Part shown: positions 6,761 to 15,195 of the stretch, one piece after another | Layout of the letters: each line of letters starts with the position of its first letter | How positions within the stretch are numbered: position 1 is the first letter of the stretch | Source of the DNA: Sphingobacteriaceae bacterium | GTDB lineage: Bacteria; Bacteroidota; Bacteroidia; Sphingobacteriales; Sphingobacteriaceae | Length of the DNA stretch: 16,099 nucleotides | Direction: 5' to 3' | Assembly (NCBI GenBank): GCA_947478315.1 | Contig: CANJWF010000010.1 | Location: forward strand, 1 to 16,099 | Translations under genes and position numbers: made by a program | Notes under the pieces: generated by a model | Seen by the model: only the letters and a program-made list of their open reading frames with translations | What the model was told of the DNA's origin: nothing | Databases searched by the model: none

Positions 6761-8107
6761 ATGATGAATAAAAAAATAGTCGTATTAGGAGCAGGAGAAA
6801 GTGGGTTAGGTGCGGCTTATTTAGCCAAAAAGAAGGGGTTTGATGTATTCCTCTCCGATATTGGAATGATTGCTGACATACAAAAGAATAAATTGACAGC
6901 ATGGGGGATTGAATTTGAAGAAGGAAAACATACCGAAGCGACCATTTTAACAGCAACTGAAGTTATTAAAAGTCCAGGTATTCCCGATTCGGCGGCTATT
7001 ATACAACATTTGATACAGCAACAGATTCCTATCATATCCGAAATAGAATTTGCGGCACGATATACGGTGGCAAAAAAAATTTGTATAACGGGCAGTAATG
7101 GTAAATCGACCACTACAATGCTCATTTATCATATATTAAAAAAAGCGGGACTGAATGTGGGTTTGGCAGGAAACATTGGTAAAAGTTTTGCTTACCAAGT
7201 GGCAACAGAGAATTTTGATGTGTATGTGTTAGAGTTAAGCAGTTTTATGTTAGATAATATGTTTGATTTTAAGGCGGAGATAGCCGTATTGCTTAATATA
7301 ACTCCCGACCATTTAGATCGATACCAATACGAAATGAAGAAATACATCGATTCTAAATTTCGTATTGTTCAAAATCAAACAGCAACAGATTGTTTTATCT
7401 TTTGTGAAGATGATGCAGCAACAGTTGCAGGACTTGATGATAGAAATATACGCTCAAAACGTTATCCATTTACACTCAATAACCATCCATTTGCACAAGG
7501 TGCTTGGATAGAAAACGAACAAATGATTATTCAAACATCACCTAAAGATTCATTCACTATGTCAATCAGAGACCTATCCCTACAAGGTAAACACAATGTT
7601 TACAATTCCATGGCATCGACTATTGTAGCCAAAGTATCCCAAATTAGAGAAGAAACGATTAGAGAAAGTTTGAGTGATTTTCAAAATATTCCGCACCGCC
7701 TAGAGTTTGTTGCAAAGGTTGCCGATGTAACTTTCATTAACGACTCTAAAGCCACCAATGTTAATTCTACTTGGTTTGCTTTAGAGAGTATGAAAAATGA
7801 GGTAATATTGATTTTGGGAGGAGTGGATAAAGGAAATGATTACAGCATGTTAAAAAGTTTGGTAAAAGATAAAGTAAAAGCGATTGTCTGTTTAGGTAAA
7901 AATAATAATAGAATTCACGAGGCTTTTGAGGGAGATGTAGAGGTTATTGTTAATACCTTTTCTGCTAATGATGCGGTGCAAGTAGCGTATCATTTGGCGC
8001 AAAAAGGAGACACCGTTTTACTTTCGCCAGCATGTGCGAGTTTCGATTTATTTAAAAATTACGAAGATAGAGGAGAACAGTTTAAACAAGCCGTAACCGA
8101 ACTTTAG
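6761..8107 (+). CDS. murD: UDP-N-acetylmuramoyl-L-alanine:D-glutamate ligase MurD
   Basis: MurD adds D-glutamate to UDP-MurNAc-L-alanine with ATP hydrolysis in the cytoplasm. The 448 residues show an N-terminal Rossmann-like UDP-binding domain opening with VVLGAGESGLGAA (7-19), a central ATPase domain with the P-loop GSNGKST (111-117), LELSSFMLD (157-165) and NITPDHLDRY (179-188), and a C-terminal domain with NDSKATN (327-333) and SPACASFDLFKNYEDRG (422-438), both diagnostic of MurD. K199 in YIDSKFRIV fits the carbamylated lysine. Two ATG codons stand in tandem (6761 and 6764) and either could be the start. Gaps are 28 bp on both sides. The gene after it is not ftsW, as expected in Bacteroidota, but a two-gene insertion. 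Confidence 0.98.
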   Translation: MMNKKIVVLGAGESGLGAAYLAKKKGFDVFLSDIGMIADIQKNKLTAWGIEFEEGKHTEATILTATEVIKSPGIPDSAAIIQHLIQQQIPIISEIEFAARYTVAKKICITGSNGKSTTTMLIYHILKKAGLNVGLAGNIGKSFAYQVATENFDVYVLELSSFMLDNMFDFKAEIAVLLNITPDHLDRYQYEMKKYIDSKFRIVQNQTATDCFIFCEDDAATVAGLDDRNIRSKRYPFTLNNHPFAQGAWIENEQMIIQTSPKDSFTMSIRDLSLQGKHNVYNSMASTIVAKVSQIREETIRESLSDFQNIPHRLEFVAKVADVTFINDSKATNVNSTWFALESMKNEVILILGGVDKGNDYSMLKSLVKDKVKAIVCLGKNNNRIHEAFEGDVEVIVNTFSANDAVQVAYHLAQKGDTVLLSPACASFDLFKNYEDRGEQFKQAVTEL

Positions 8108-8135
8108 CACGCTTACGAACCCAAAAATTCGACAA

Positions 8136-8543
8136 ATGGAACTTCATCTATTGGAAAAAGATATAAAAATAATTGGAGTGCGGGCATCAGCGTTCCCCGA
8201 GGGCATTCTATCGGCACATCAACAACTCCATCAATTAGTGCCCTTTGACACCCAACGGCGCTATTTTGCCCTATCGAGACCCGAAAATGGACAAATCGTG
8301 TACTGGGCAGGAGTAGCAGAACAAGCAGCCAACGAAGCCCTACAATTCGGGTTAAAAGAAGAAAAAATCATTCGAGCTGGCAATTATAAAAGTATCCTCA
8401 TCAAAGATTATAAAAAGGATATTCCAGCCATTGCCAAAGCTTTTGAAAAATTAAAACAACTCCCCGACATCGATCCTCAAGGCTATTGTGTAGAAGAGAT
8501 AATAGATGATATAGATTTGAGGTGTATGGTACGTATGGTATAA
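8136..8543 (+). CDS. GyrI-like small-molecule-binding domain protein
   Basis: The 135-residue product resembles the stand-alone GyrI-like/effector-binding domain found in AraC- and MerR-type regulators and in free-standing proteins. Recognisable pattern: KIIGVRA (11-17) at the N-terminus, YFALSRPENGQIVYWAGVA in the middle (43-61), then IIRAGNYKSILIKDY (78-92), a helix (about 95-109) and a terminal acidic strand pair with YCVEEII and CMVRM. There is no helix-turn-helix, membrane segment or signal peptide, so it is a soluble cytoplasmic protein that probably binds a small ligand and does not bind DNA by itself. The ligand cannot be read from the sequence. It follows murD by 28 bp and precedes the membrane-protein gene by 16 bp, so it should be transcribed with the cell-wall genes. 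It is not a usual dcw member. Assignment to this fold comes from the motif pattern alone and is moderately secure. Confidence 0.7.
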   Translation: MELHLLEKDIKIIGVRASAFPEGILSAHQQLHQLVPFDTQRRYFALSRPENGQIVYWAGVAEQAANEALQFGLKEEKIIRAGNYKSILIKDYKKDIPAIAKAFEKLKQLPDIDPQGYCVEEIIDDIDLRCMVRMV

Positions 8544-8559
8544 GTAAAAGTGAATATTA

Positions 8560-9234
8560 ATGGGGAGTTTAGAAGAAATGTTCGTCATTAACAATAAGTT
8601 ATCAGATTGGAATTTAATATATAGTAAATCCAAGCAGAATTTTATAGTTCTGTGGATACTAGCATTGGTATCAGCTGTACCCTTTATTATATCATTTCGC
8701 AAGGTTTTTTTGCTACGTTTTGATTGGCTTATTATTCTTTGTGTGATTGGGAGTTTAATAGCCTTATATTATTTGGGAAAGACTCATAGTAAGAAAAAAG
8801 AACAAATTATTTCAGAGCATTATCCTTATGCCGATGGAGATACCATTTTTAAAAATCTTATTCAAATTAGAAAAGCTGAATTAAAAAGGATGGTAAATAA
8901 CGATCAATTGTTTACAAAGGACAATATCAAATTTATTATTGAAAGCATTCAGAGAGAGCATCAATCTAGAAGATATACTTTCCCGTTACTCGTTAATGTT
9001 ATTACTATTACTGCTGCGATATTGGGAACTGTCTATATAGAGAGTCTTATAAACTATTGTAAGAATTTGCATGAAACCATCTATATTTTAAAAACATTTT
9101 TCGGGATAGCATTGGCACTTATCCTTACCTGTTGGTACTTTGAACAACAGATGAAAGATGTCATTTTGATATTCAGGAGACGAAAAATTAGATTGATTAG
9201 AGTTTTAGAAAATATTTATATAGAACAATTATAA
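8560..9234 (+). CDS. Unrecognised membrane protein with four predicted helices
   Basis: I do not recognise this 224-residue protein. Four hydrophobic segments are visible in two pairs: about 28-47, 55-73, 141-163 and 174-194. The N-terminal 27 residues, the 67-residue middle loop (74-140, many K, R and E, including KKKEQ and RKAELKR) and the C-terminal 30 residues (FRRRKIRLIR) are all polar or basic, so by the positive-inside rule they should be cytoplasmic, leaving only very short periplasmic loops. There is no signal peptide cleavage site, enzyme motif or nucleotide-binding loop that I can see. It lies between a GyrI-like gene (16 bp) and ftsW (8 bp), so co-expression with the septal synthase is expected. 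The ATG at 8560 is used; a second ATG at 8578 would shorten the product by six residues. It may be lineage-specific cargo or a small divisome-associated protein; the sequence does not decide. Confidence 0.75.
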   Translation: MGSLEEMFVINNKLSDWNLIYSKSKQNFIVLWILALVSAVPFIISFRKVFLLRFDWLIILCVIGSLIALYYLGKTHSKKKEQIISEHYPYADGDTIFKNLIQIRKAELKRMVNNDQLFTKDNIKFIIESIQREHQSRRYTFPLLVNVITITAAILGTVYIESLINYCKNLHETIYILKTFFGIALALILTCWYFEQQMKDVILIFRRRKIRLIRVLENIYIEQL

Positions 9235-9242
9235 CTATAAAA

Positions 9243-10385
9243 ATGATAGAGAAACTCCTACATAAAACACAAGGTGACCGTTGGATATGGCTAATCGTGA
9301 TATTGCTATCCGTTTGGTCCTTGTTGGCAGTATATAGTGCTACAGGAACCTTGGCTTTTAAAAAAGGTGTAGGAACCGAGCAATTTCTTATCAAACATTT
9401 GGTGATGATAGTGGGAGGCTTAGTGTTGATGTATTTTTCACATAAGTTAGATTACCGTTACTACGCAGGTATCTCTAAAATTTTGATGATAGTTACCATT
9501 CCTTTATTGCTGTATACCTTAATATTTGGTACTAATCTCAATGAGGCAAGTCGATGGGTTACCATTCCAATTATTAATCAAACTTTTCAAACGTCAGATT
9601 TAGCTAAACTGTCATTAATCACTTTCTTGGCTCGCATGCTATCACGTAAACAAGAAAATATCAAAGATTTTTGGAAGGCTTTTTTGCCCATCATGGGCGC
9701 AGTATGTTTAGTATTTATTCTCATTGCGTTGGCAAACTTATCTACGGCCTTAATGCTTTTTGGTGTTAGCATTCTATTATTAGTGATAGGACGTATTAGT
9801 ATTAAACAAATAGCAGCCACTTGTTTGGCGGGATTTATCCTATTACTTATTGTAGTTTTTTTTGGACCACGTCGTGCTACCTATCGGTCTCGTATTGATG
9901 CTTATTTGCATCCAGAAACACAACAAGCCGATAAAACTTATCAACAAGACCACGCCAAAATAGCCATTGCTACTGGCGGTATTTTTGGAAAAGGACCTGG
10001 TAACAGTTTAGAAAAAAACTATCTACCACATCCTTATTCAGATTTTGTGTATGCCATCATTGTAGAAGAATATGGTTTAATAGGAGGAGTGGTATTAATC
10101 ATCCTTTATTTGGTATTGATGTATCGGTGTATATTAATTGTAACACAATCACCAAAAGCCTTTGGGACTTTATTAGCGGCAGGTTTATCATTTAGCCTCA
10201 CCATTCAAGCTTTCGCTAATATGGCGGTTGCTGTTAATTTGTTTCCTGTTACGGGCGTGCCTCTTCCGTTAGTAAGCATGGGAGGAACGTCTATTTTATT
10301 TACCAGTGTAGCCTTTGGTATCATATTAAGTGTGAGTAGAGATATTGAAGAGAAAAAAAACATTACAGTAGTTGCTACGGCATAG
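9243..10385 (+). CDS. ftsW: FtsW, septal peptidoglycan glycosyltransferase (SEDS family)
   Basis: FtsW polymerises lipid II at the septum together with the FtsI transpeptidase. The 380-residue polytopic protein shows the SEDS layout: first helix WIWLIVILLSVWSLLAVYSA (14-33), SRWVTI (103-108), the QTSDLAKLSLITFLA segment (116-130), a large extracytoplasmic loop (about 208-270) ending with LPHPYSDFVYAIIVEEYG, and the family signature NLFPVTGVPLPLVSMGGTS (332-350). D267 in PYSDF matches the catalytic aspartate of SEDS proteins. Its position in the dcw cluster just before murG argues for FtsW over RodA, which has the same fold. The ATG at 9243 lies 8 bp after the membrane-protein gene and murG follows at once. 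Confidence 0.96.
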   Translation: MIEKLLHKTQGDRWIWLIVILLSVWSLLAVYSATGTLAFKKGVGTEQFLIKHLVMIVGGLVLMYFSHKLDYRYYAGISKILMIVTIPLLLYTLIFGTNLNEASRWVTIPIINQTFQTSDLAKLSLITFLARMLSRKQENIKDFWKAFLPIMGAVCLVFILIALANLSTALMLFGVSILLLVIGRISIKQIAATCLAGFILLLIVVFFGPRRATYRSRIDAYLHPETQQADKTYQQDHAKIAIATGGIFGKGPGNSLEKNYLPHPYSDFVYAIIVEEYGLIGGVVLIILYLVLMYRCILIVTQSPKAFGTLLAAGLSFSLTIQAFANMAVAVNLFPVTGVPLPLVSMGGTSILFTSVAFGIILSVSRDIEEKKNITVVATA

Positions 10386-10403
10386 GTATCAATTTTGATT
10401 TTT

Positions 10404-11528
10404 ATGAAAAATGTGACTAAATCATCAGATAGCTTAAGGATAATCATTAGTGGCGGCGGCACAGGTGGGCATATTTTTCCCGCTATAGCCATTGCAAATG
10501 CCATTAAGATAGTGAAACCTCATGCTCACATATTATTTGTAGGAGCTTTAGGGCGTATGGAGATGAATATGATACCAAAGGCGGGTTATGAAATTATAGG
10601 TTTACCTATTCAAGGATTTAATAGGAGTTCGATGTTGAAAAATGTTGCATTGCCCTATAAATTATTTTCAAGCGTATGCAAAGCAATCAGCATCATTAAA
10701 GACTTTAAACCCGATATAGCTATCGGTGTAGGAGGGTATGCATCAGGTCCCATGTTGTTGGCGGCTAAAATTAAAGGAATACCTTATTTGCTACAAGAGC
10801 AAAACTCTTTTGCGGGATTCACCAATCGATGGTTGGGAAAAGGCGCACAAAAAATATGTGTGGCTTTTGAAGGCATGGAACAATTTTTCCCCAAAGACAA
10901 AATTTTAATTACAGGTAATCCCATAAGAAAAGAAGTGACGCAAGATTTGGAGGGCAAAAAAACAGTTGCTTTACAGCATTTTGGCTTACGAGCAGATAAA
11001 AAAACCCTTCTCATTACAGGAGGTAGTTTAGGGGCAAGAACCTTAAATGAAGCAGTTATTCATCATTTACAAACCCTGTTAACCAGTGATGTGCAATTGA
11101 TTTGGCAAACAGGCAAGTTATATTACGATGCTATAGTGAGCCAATACCCAAGCAAAATAAACACGCATATTAAAATACTTCCTTTTTTAGATAGAATGGA
11201 TTTAGCGTATGCAGCAGCAGATATTATCGTATCACGAGCAGGAGCAGGTACCATTGCAGAACTATGCATGGTAGGTAAACCTACGGTGTTGGTACCTTCT
11301 CCTAATGTAGCAGAAGACCATCAAACAAACAATGCGAAGGCTTTGCTTAACAAGCATGCAGCCTTAATGGTTACCGATGCACAAGCCAAAGAAACTTTGT
11401 TGCCAAAAGTGTTGGCATTATTGCAGGACCAAAATTTGTGCACTGAATTGATGAAGAATATAAAATTATTAAGTGTTGCAGACGCGGATGATAAGATTGC
11501 TGAAGAAGTTATTCATTTAGTTAGGTAA
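10404..11528 (+). CDS. murG: UDP-GlcNAc:lipid I N-acetylglucosaminyltransferase MurG
   Basis: MurG adds GlcNAc to lipid I to give lipid II on the inner membrane surface. With the ATG at 10404 the protein has 374 residues. Motifs of the GT28 family are all present: GGGTGGHIFPA (17-27), GVGGYASGP (108-116), QEQNSFAGFTNRWL (131-144), TGGSLGARTLN (205-215), SRAGAGTIAEL (277-287, with the donor-binding glutamate E286) and PNVAEDHQTNNA (300-311). A TTG at 10395 would add three residues (MIF) in the same frame, but the ATG start is more likely. No Shine-Dalgarno sequence precedes either. It follows ftsW by 18 bp and precedes murC by 44 bp. Length and motifs are normal. Confidence 0.97.
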   Translation: MKNVTKSSDSLRIIISGGGTGGHIFPAIAIANAIKIVKPHAHILFVGALGRMEMNMIPKAGYEIIGLPIQGFNRSSMLKNVALPYKLFSSVCKAISIIKDFKPDIAIGVGGYASGPMLLAAKIKGIPYLLQEQNSFAGFTNRWLGKGAQKICVAFEGMEQFFPKDKILITGNPIRKEVTQDLEGKKTVALQHFGLRADKKTLLITGGSLGARTLNEAVIHHLQTLLTSDVQLIWQTGKLYYDAIVSQYPSKINTHIKILPFLDRMDLAYAAADIIVSRAGAGTIAELCMVGKPTVLVPSPNVAEDHQTNNAKALLNKHAALMVTDAQAKETLLPKVLALLQDQNLCTELMKNIKLLSVADADDKIAEEVIHLVR

Positions 11529-11572
11529 GGTGTTATTGAACGAGGATTAATTGTATTACGATATAATAGACA

Positions 11573-12922
11573 ATGTCATTTTTAATGAAAAAAATTTACT
11601 TCATAGGTATAGGCGGCATAGGTATGAGTGCCCTTGCTCGATATTTCAAACAATTGGGATATCAAGTAGCGGGTTACGACCGTACCAAAACTCCGTTGAC
11701 TGATGCCCTTTCGGCAGAAGGTATCGAGGTTATTTATGAAGATAATGTAGCCCTAATTCCTAACGATTTTCGTGACCCCAGTTTACATACCCATGTGGTT
11801 TATACCCCTGCTATACCCAATGACTTAGTCCTATTAAATGAATTCAAAAACAAAGGATTCGATCTTAAAAAACGTTCTCAAATGTTGGGATTGTTGAGTG
11901 AAGATATGTTTTGTATAGCGGTGGCCGGCACACATGGCAAAACCACCACTTCTACGATTATAGCGCATATTTTAACAGATAGTGGCTATGGCTGTTCAGC
12001 ATTTTTAGGAGGTATTGCTTCCAATTATAATACCAATATGCTCATTGGCAACAACAAGGTGGTGGTGGTAGAGGCAGATGAATTTGATCGTTCTTTTTTA
12101 ACATTACATCCCGATGTCGCCGTAGTAACTAGCATGGATGCCGACCATCTAGATGTTTATGGAGACAAACAATCTTTAGAGCACTCTTTTGGGCAGTTTG
12201 TGGCACAGATAAAGCCCGACGGACGGCTCATTTCGCACGCCTCTTTACCCCTATCAGGCGTTCGTTATGCCAATGGAGATGAAGCGTCCATTCGAGCCCA
12301 AAATATTAGTATAAAAAATGGAACGTTTACTTTCGATTTTGAAAATGGTGTTACAACCATCAAACAAATAGCGTTAGGTATTCCTGGATGGCACAATGTA
12401 GAAAATGCGATTGCAGCGATAGAAGTTGCCTTGGGATTAGGGATTGCATCTGAAAAAATAAAAACAGCCCTGCAAAATTTTAAAGGCGTAAAACGTCGTT
12501 TTGAATACATCATTAAAACAGATAACCAAGTATTTATTGATGATTATGCACACCATCCCGAAGAATTGAGAGTTTGTATTACGTCTGTAAAATCCCTATA
12601 TCCCACAAAAAAATTAACCATTTTATTTCAACCCCATTTGTATAGTCGAACCCAAGATTTTGCAAATGGTTTTGCAGAAGTGTTGAGCATGGCTGATGAG
12701 TTATTGTTATTAGACATTTATCCAGCACGTGAATTACCTATTGACGGCGTAACATCTAACATTATTTTCGACAAAGTAACCTTACATAATAAACAACTGT
12801 TGAGTAAAGAAGCAGCCATCAATTGGATTAAAATAAAACAACCAGCCTTATTACTAACCGTTGGTGCAGGAGATATAGACCAAATGATAGAACCATTAAA
12901 ACAAATTTTGCAGCATGCTTAA
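11573..12922 (+). CDS. murC: UDP-N-acetylmuramate:L-alanine ligase MurC
   Basis: MurC starts the stem peptide by adding L-alanine to UDP-MurNAc with ATP. The 449 residues show IYFIGIGGIGMSALARYF (8-25), the classical N-terminal nucleotide-binding pattern of MurC, the P-loop GTHGKTT (119-125), EADEFDRSFL (167-176), DADHLDVYG (189-197), DDYAHHPEE (323-331), FQPHLYSRT (352-360), YPARE (383-387) and VGAGDID (430-436). These are specific to MurC, not to MurD or Mpl. The ATG at 11573 is used; an ATG at 11585 would start four residues later and is equally compatible with the family N-terminus. The stop overlaps the start of ftsQ by 8 bp, which suggests translational coupling of the two. Confidence 0.98.
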   Translation: MSFLMKKIYFIGIGGIGMSALARYFKQLGYQVAGYDRTKTPLTDALSAEGIEVIYEDNVALIPNDFRDPSLHTHVVYTPAIPNDLVLLNEFKNKGFDLKKRSQMLGLLSEDMFCIAVAGTHGKTTTSTIIAHILTDSGYGCSAFLGGIASNYNTNMLIGNNKVVVVEADEFDRSFLTLHPDVAVVTSMDADHLDVYGDKQSLEHSFGQFVAQIKPDGRLISHASLPLSGVRYANGDEASIRAQNISIKNGTFTFDFENGVTTIKQIALGIPGWHNVENAIAAIEVALGLGIASEKIKTALQNFKGVKRRFEYIIKTDNQVFIDDYAHHPEELRVCITSVKSLYPTKKLTILFQPHLYSRTQDFANGFAEVLSMADELLLLDIYPARELPIDGVTSNIIFDKVTLHNKQLLSKEAAINWIKIKQPALLLTVGAGDIDQMIEPLKQILQHA

Positions 12923-13760
12923 GCGAATTAATTGGTATAAAATATTGTTTATTAGTATTTGGACCATTAGTCTCGCTAGTCTATTGCTTCTAATGGGGTT
13001 TGTACATAAAAAAGACAGAGAAACACTTTGTAAAGAAGTTAAAATATGGATAACTGGTCATCAATTTTTTATTGAACAACAAGAAGTACACGCAATCATG
13101 TTTCAAGGTAACCCTGTTATTGGAAAAAAATTAGCAACCATTAACCTTCATCGTATAGAGAAAAGATTAACATCCAATCCATACATACAGTACGCCCAAG
13201 TATATGCCGACCTAGATGGTGTTATATACGTAAACATCAAGCAAAGGGAGCCTATATTGAGAATTTTTAATGGCATTAATCAAGATTTCTATATCGACCA
13301 AAATGGCTATAAAATGCCCGTATCCATCAACTATACTGCACCAGTATTAGTAGCCAATGGTCATATCGAGGAAACATTTAATTATAAGATAGATACTTTA
13401 AAAACACCAATAGCTAAAAACCTTTACCAAATCGCAAAATTTGTGCAACAAAATAATTTTTGGAATCAGCAAATAGAACAAATTTTTGTCCGAGAAAATG
13501 GAGATATAGAATTAACACCACGTGTAGGGGAACATCAAATTATATTAGGAACAGCAGATTCACTCGCAATCAAGTTCAATCAATTAATGGCGTTTTATAA
13601 ACAGATACTACCAAAAAAAGGTTGGAGTACGTATAAAAACATCAATCTAAAATATGCACGTCAAATAGTATGTGAGCATAAAGGAATTATAAAAGAGGTA
13701 GACTCGAATAGCATAGCTAAAATCGAAAATAGTTTACAGTTTTCAAACACAACACGTTAA
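12915..13760 (+). CDS. ftsQ: FtsQ, bitopic divisome protein with POTRA domain
   Basis: The 281-residue product has a short basic cytoplasmic end (MLKRINWYK), one membrane helix (about 9-30) and a periplasmic part. Residues about 40-115 look like the POTRA plus start of the FtsQ domain: ITGHQFFIEQQEVHAIM, the helix IEKRLTSNPYIQYAQVYADL (81-100) and YVNIKQREPILRIFNG (105-120), followed by FYIDQNGYKMPV (125-136), the strand pattern typical of FtsQ/DivIB. FtsQ connects FtsL and its partner to the rest of the divisome and controls septal synthase activity. Sequence conservation in this family is low and the call leans on topology, this strand pattern and position between murC and ftsA. The ATG at 12915 lies inside the end of murC (8-bp overlap). 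Confidence 0.9.
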   Translation: MLKRINWYKILFISIWTISLASLLLLMGFVHKKDRETLCKEVKIWITGHQFFIEQQEVHAIMFQGNPVIGKKLATINLHRIEKRLTSNPYIQYAQVYADLDGVIYVNIKQREPILRIFNGINQDFYIDQNGYKMPVSINYTAPVLVANGHIEETFNYKIDTLKTPIAKNLYQIAKFVQQNNFWNQQIEQIFVRENGDIELTPRVGEHQIILGTADSLAIKFNQLMAFYKQILPKKGWSTYKNINLKYARQIVCEHKGIIKEVDSNSIAKIENSLQFSNTTR

Positions 13761-13776
13761 AATTTAAAATGAAGCG

Positions 13777-13786
13777 TGATATATCA
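13777..13786. promoter_or_regulatory. 10-bp perfect palindrome in the ftsQ-ftsA gap
   Basis: TGATATATCA is its own reverse complement and sits within the 69-bp gap between ftsQ and ftsA, 43 bp before the ftsA start. It could be a regulator half-site pair. The region is very AT-rich, so such a palindrome can arise by chance, and no partner site or promoter is evident. Only the symmetry itself is certain. Confidence 0.2.
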
Positions 13787-13829
13787 GCCAAATAATATTA
13801 ATAAAGACACAATATAACATACACAGATT

Positions 13830-15179
13830 ATGGAAAAAAGCGTTAAATCTTCCAAAAACAATCCAATAGTAGTAGGTCTAGATATCGGCACTACAAAAAT
13901 TTGTGCCATTGTAGGCAGAAGAACTGAATTTGGTAAAATAGAAATATTAGGAATAGGCAGAACCGAATCCGATGGAGTAACAAGAGGGGTAGTTTCCAAT
14001 ATACAGAAAACCATTCAAGGCATTAAAAGAGCTGTTGAAATTGCAGGAGATCAATCGCAGGTAGATGTAAAAACGGTAACAGTTGGTATTGCAGGTCAGC
14101 ATATTAAAAGTTTACAACATAGAGGTATTCTCACGAGAAAAGAATTTAATAGTGAAATTAGTCGTAAAGATGTTGACAAGCTCATTGAGGATATGTATAA
14201 GCTGATGATGCCACCTGGTGAAGAAATTATACACGTGTTGCCACAAGAATTTACCATAGATAATGAACATGGCATCAAAGAACCCATAGGACATGCAGGA
14301 GTACGTTTAGAAGCCAATTTCCATATCATATCCGGACAAGTAACGGCGATAAAAAATATTGTCAAATGTGTCAATAACTCCACTCTAGAAATTCAAGAAC
14401 TTATTTTGGAACCTTTGGCATCAGCCGATTCTGTGTTAAGTGAAGAAGAAAAAGAAGCAGGCGTAGTATTGGTAGACATTGGCGGAGGAACCACAGATGT
14501 AGCTATTTTTCACGAAGGTATCATTCGTCACACGGCAGTAATACCATTCGGTGGCAATATTGTTACCGAAGACATTAAAGAAGGATGTGCAGTTATGCGC
14601 AATCAAGCAGAAAAACTAAAAACTATTTTCGGTTCTGCATTGGCAGAAGAAAACAAAGAAAATGAAATAGTGTGTGTGCCAGGAATTAGAGGTAGAGAAG
14701 CTAAAGAAATATCTGTTAAAAACTTAGCCTTCATTATCCAAGCGAGAATGGAAGAAATTATTCTACAAGTTCACCAACACATTAAATCATCAGGTTATGA
14801 AAATAAATTGATTGCAGGAATTGTAGTAACAGGAGGTGGTGCACTATTGAAGCATTTGCCCCAATTAGTAGAATTTTTAACAGGCTATGATTGTAGAATA
14901 GGGTATCCGAATGAGCATGTTGGCAAAAATGAAGTTCTACCTAAAAATGTTTACGACGAACTCAAAAGTCCTATGTACGCAACAGGAATAGGATTATTAA
15001 TAAAAGGGATACAAAAGATAGAAGACCGCTCAGAGGTGCTTTATCAACCAGAACAACGTGAGAAAGTTTTAACGCCTATTGAATCTAAAGATACCACAGG
15101 AGGATTTTTGGATAAGATATTACAAAAAACAAAAAAATTCATTGCAGACGACATCGCCGATAAAGATTTTATTAATTAA
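13830..15179 (+). CDS. ftsA: FtsA, actin-like membrane anchor of the Z ring
   Basis: FtsA binds ATP and the FtsZ C-terminal peptide and ties FtsZ polymers to the inner membrane, recruiting later divisome proteins. The 449 residues show the actin-fold phosphate-1 motif VVGLDIGTTKICAIVG (14-29), the FtsA-specific 1C subdomain (about 80-165, including GIAGQHIKSLQHRG and HVLPQEFTIDN), the phosphate-2 motif VLVDIGGGTTDVAIF (213-227) and the adenosine motif IVVTGGGALLKHLP (331-344). The end has an amphipathic helix (about 424-441, FLDKILQKTKKFIADDI), which fits the membrane-targeting sequence of the family. The start at 13830 places the first motif 14 residues in, as usual. Gaps of 69 bp stand on both sides, larger than elsewhere in the downstream half. 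Confidence 0.97.
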   Translation: MEKSVKSSKNNPIVVGLDIGTTKICAIVGRRTEFGKIEILGIGRTESDGVTRGVVSNIQKTIQGIKRAVEIAGDQSQVDVKTVTVGIAGQHIKSLQHRGILTRKEFNSEISRKDVDKLIEDMYKLMMPPGEEIIHVLPQEFTIDNEHGIKEPIGHAGVRLEANFHIISGQVTAIKNIVKCVNNSTLEIQELILEPLASADSVLSEEEKEAGVVLVDIGGGTTDVAIFHEGIIRHTAVIPFGGNIVTEDIKEGCAVMRNQAEKLKTIFGSALAEENKENEIVCVPGIRGREAKEISVKNLAFIIQARMEEIILQVHQHIKSSGYENKLIAGIVVTGGGALLKHLPQLVEFLTGYDCRIGYPNEHVGKNEVLPKNVYDELKSPMYATGIGLLIKGIQKIEDRSEVLYQPEQREKVLTPIESKDTTGGFLDKILQKTKKFIADDIADKDFIN

Positions 15180-15195
15180 CAAAATTAGACACTCA

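Noticed and set aside
6817..7125. A 102-codon open frame on the minus strand inside murD, and similar minus-strand frames inside other genes (for example 10205-10504 and 15341-15670).
   Set aside because: Each lies fully inside a well-recognised gene on the plus strand, has no family resemblance, and is explained by the codon composition of the real gene.
6733..8135. Loss of murF, murB and ddl from the cluster as an anomaly.
   Set aside because: These genes commonly lie elsewhere in Bacteroidota genomes, so their absence here is the normal state for the group.
10395..10403. A TTG start that would lengthen MurG by three residues.
   Set aside because: An ATG follows at 10404 and gives a normal family N-terminus; nothing favours the TTG.
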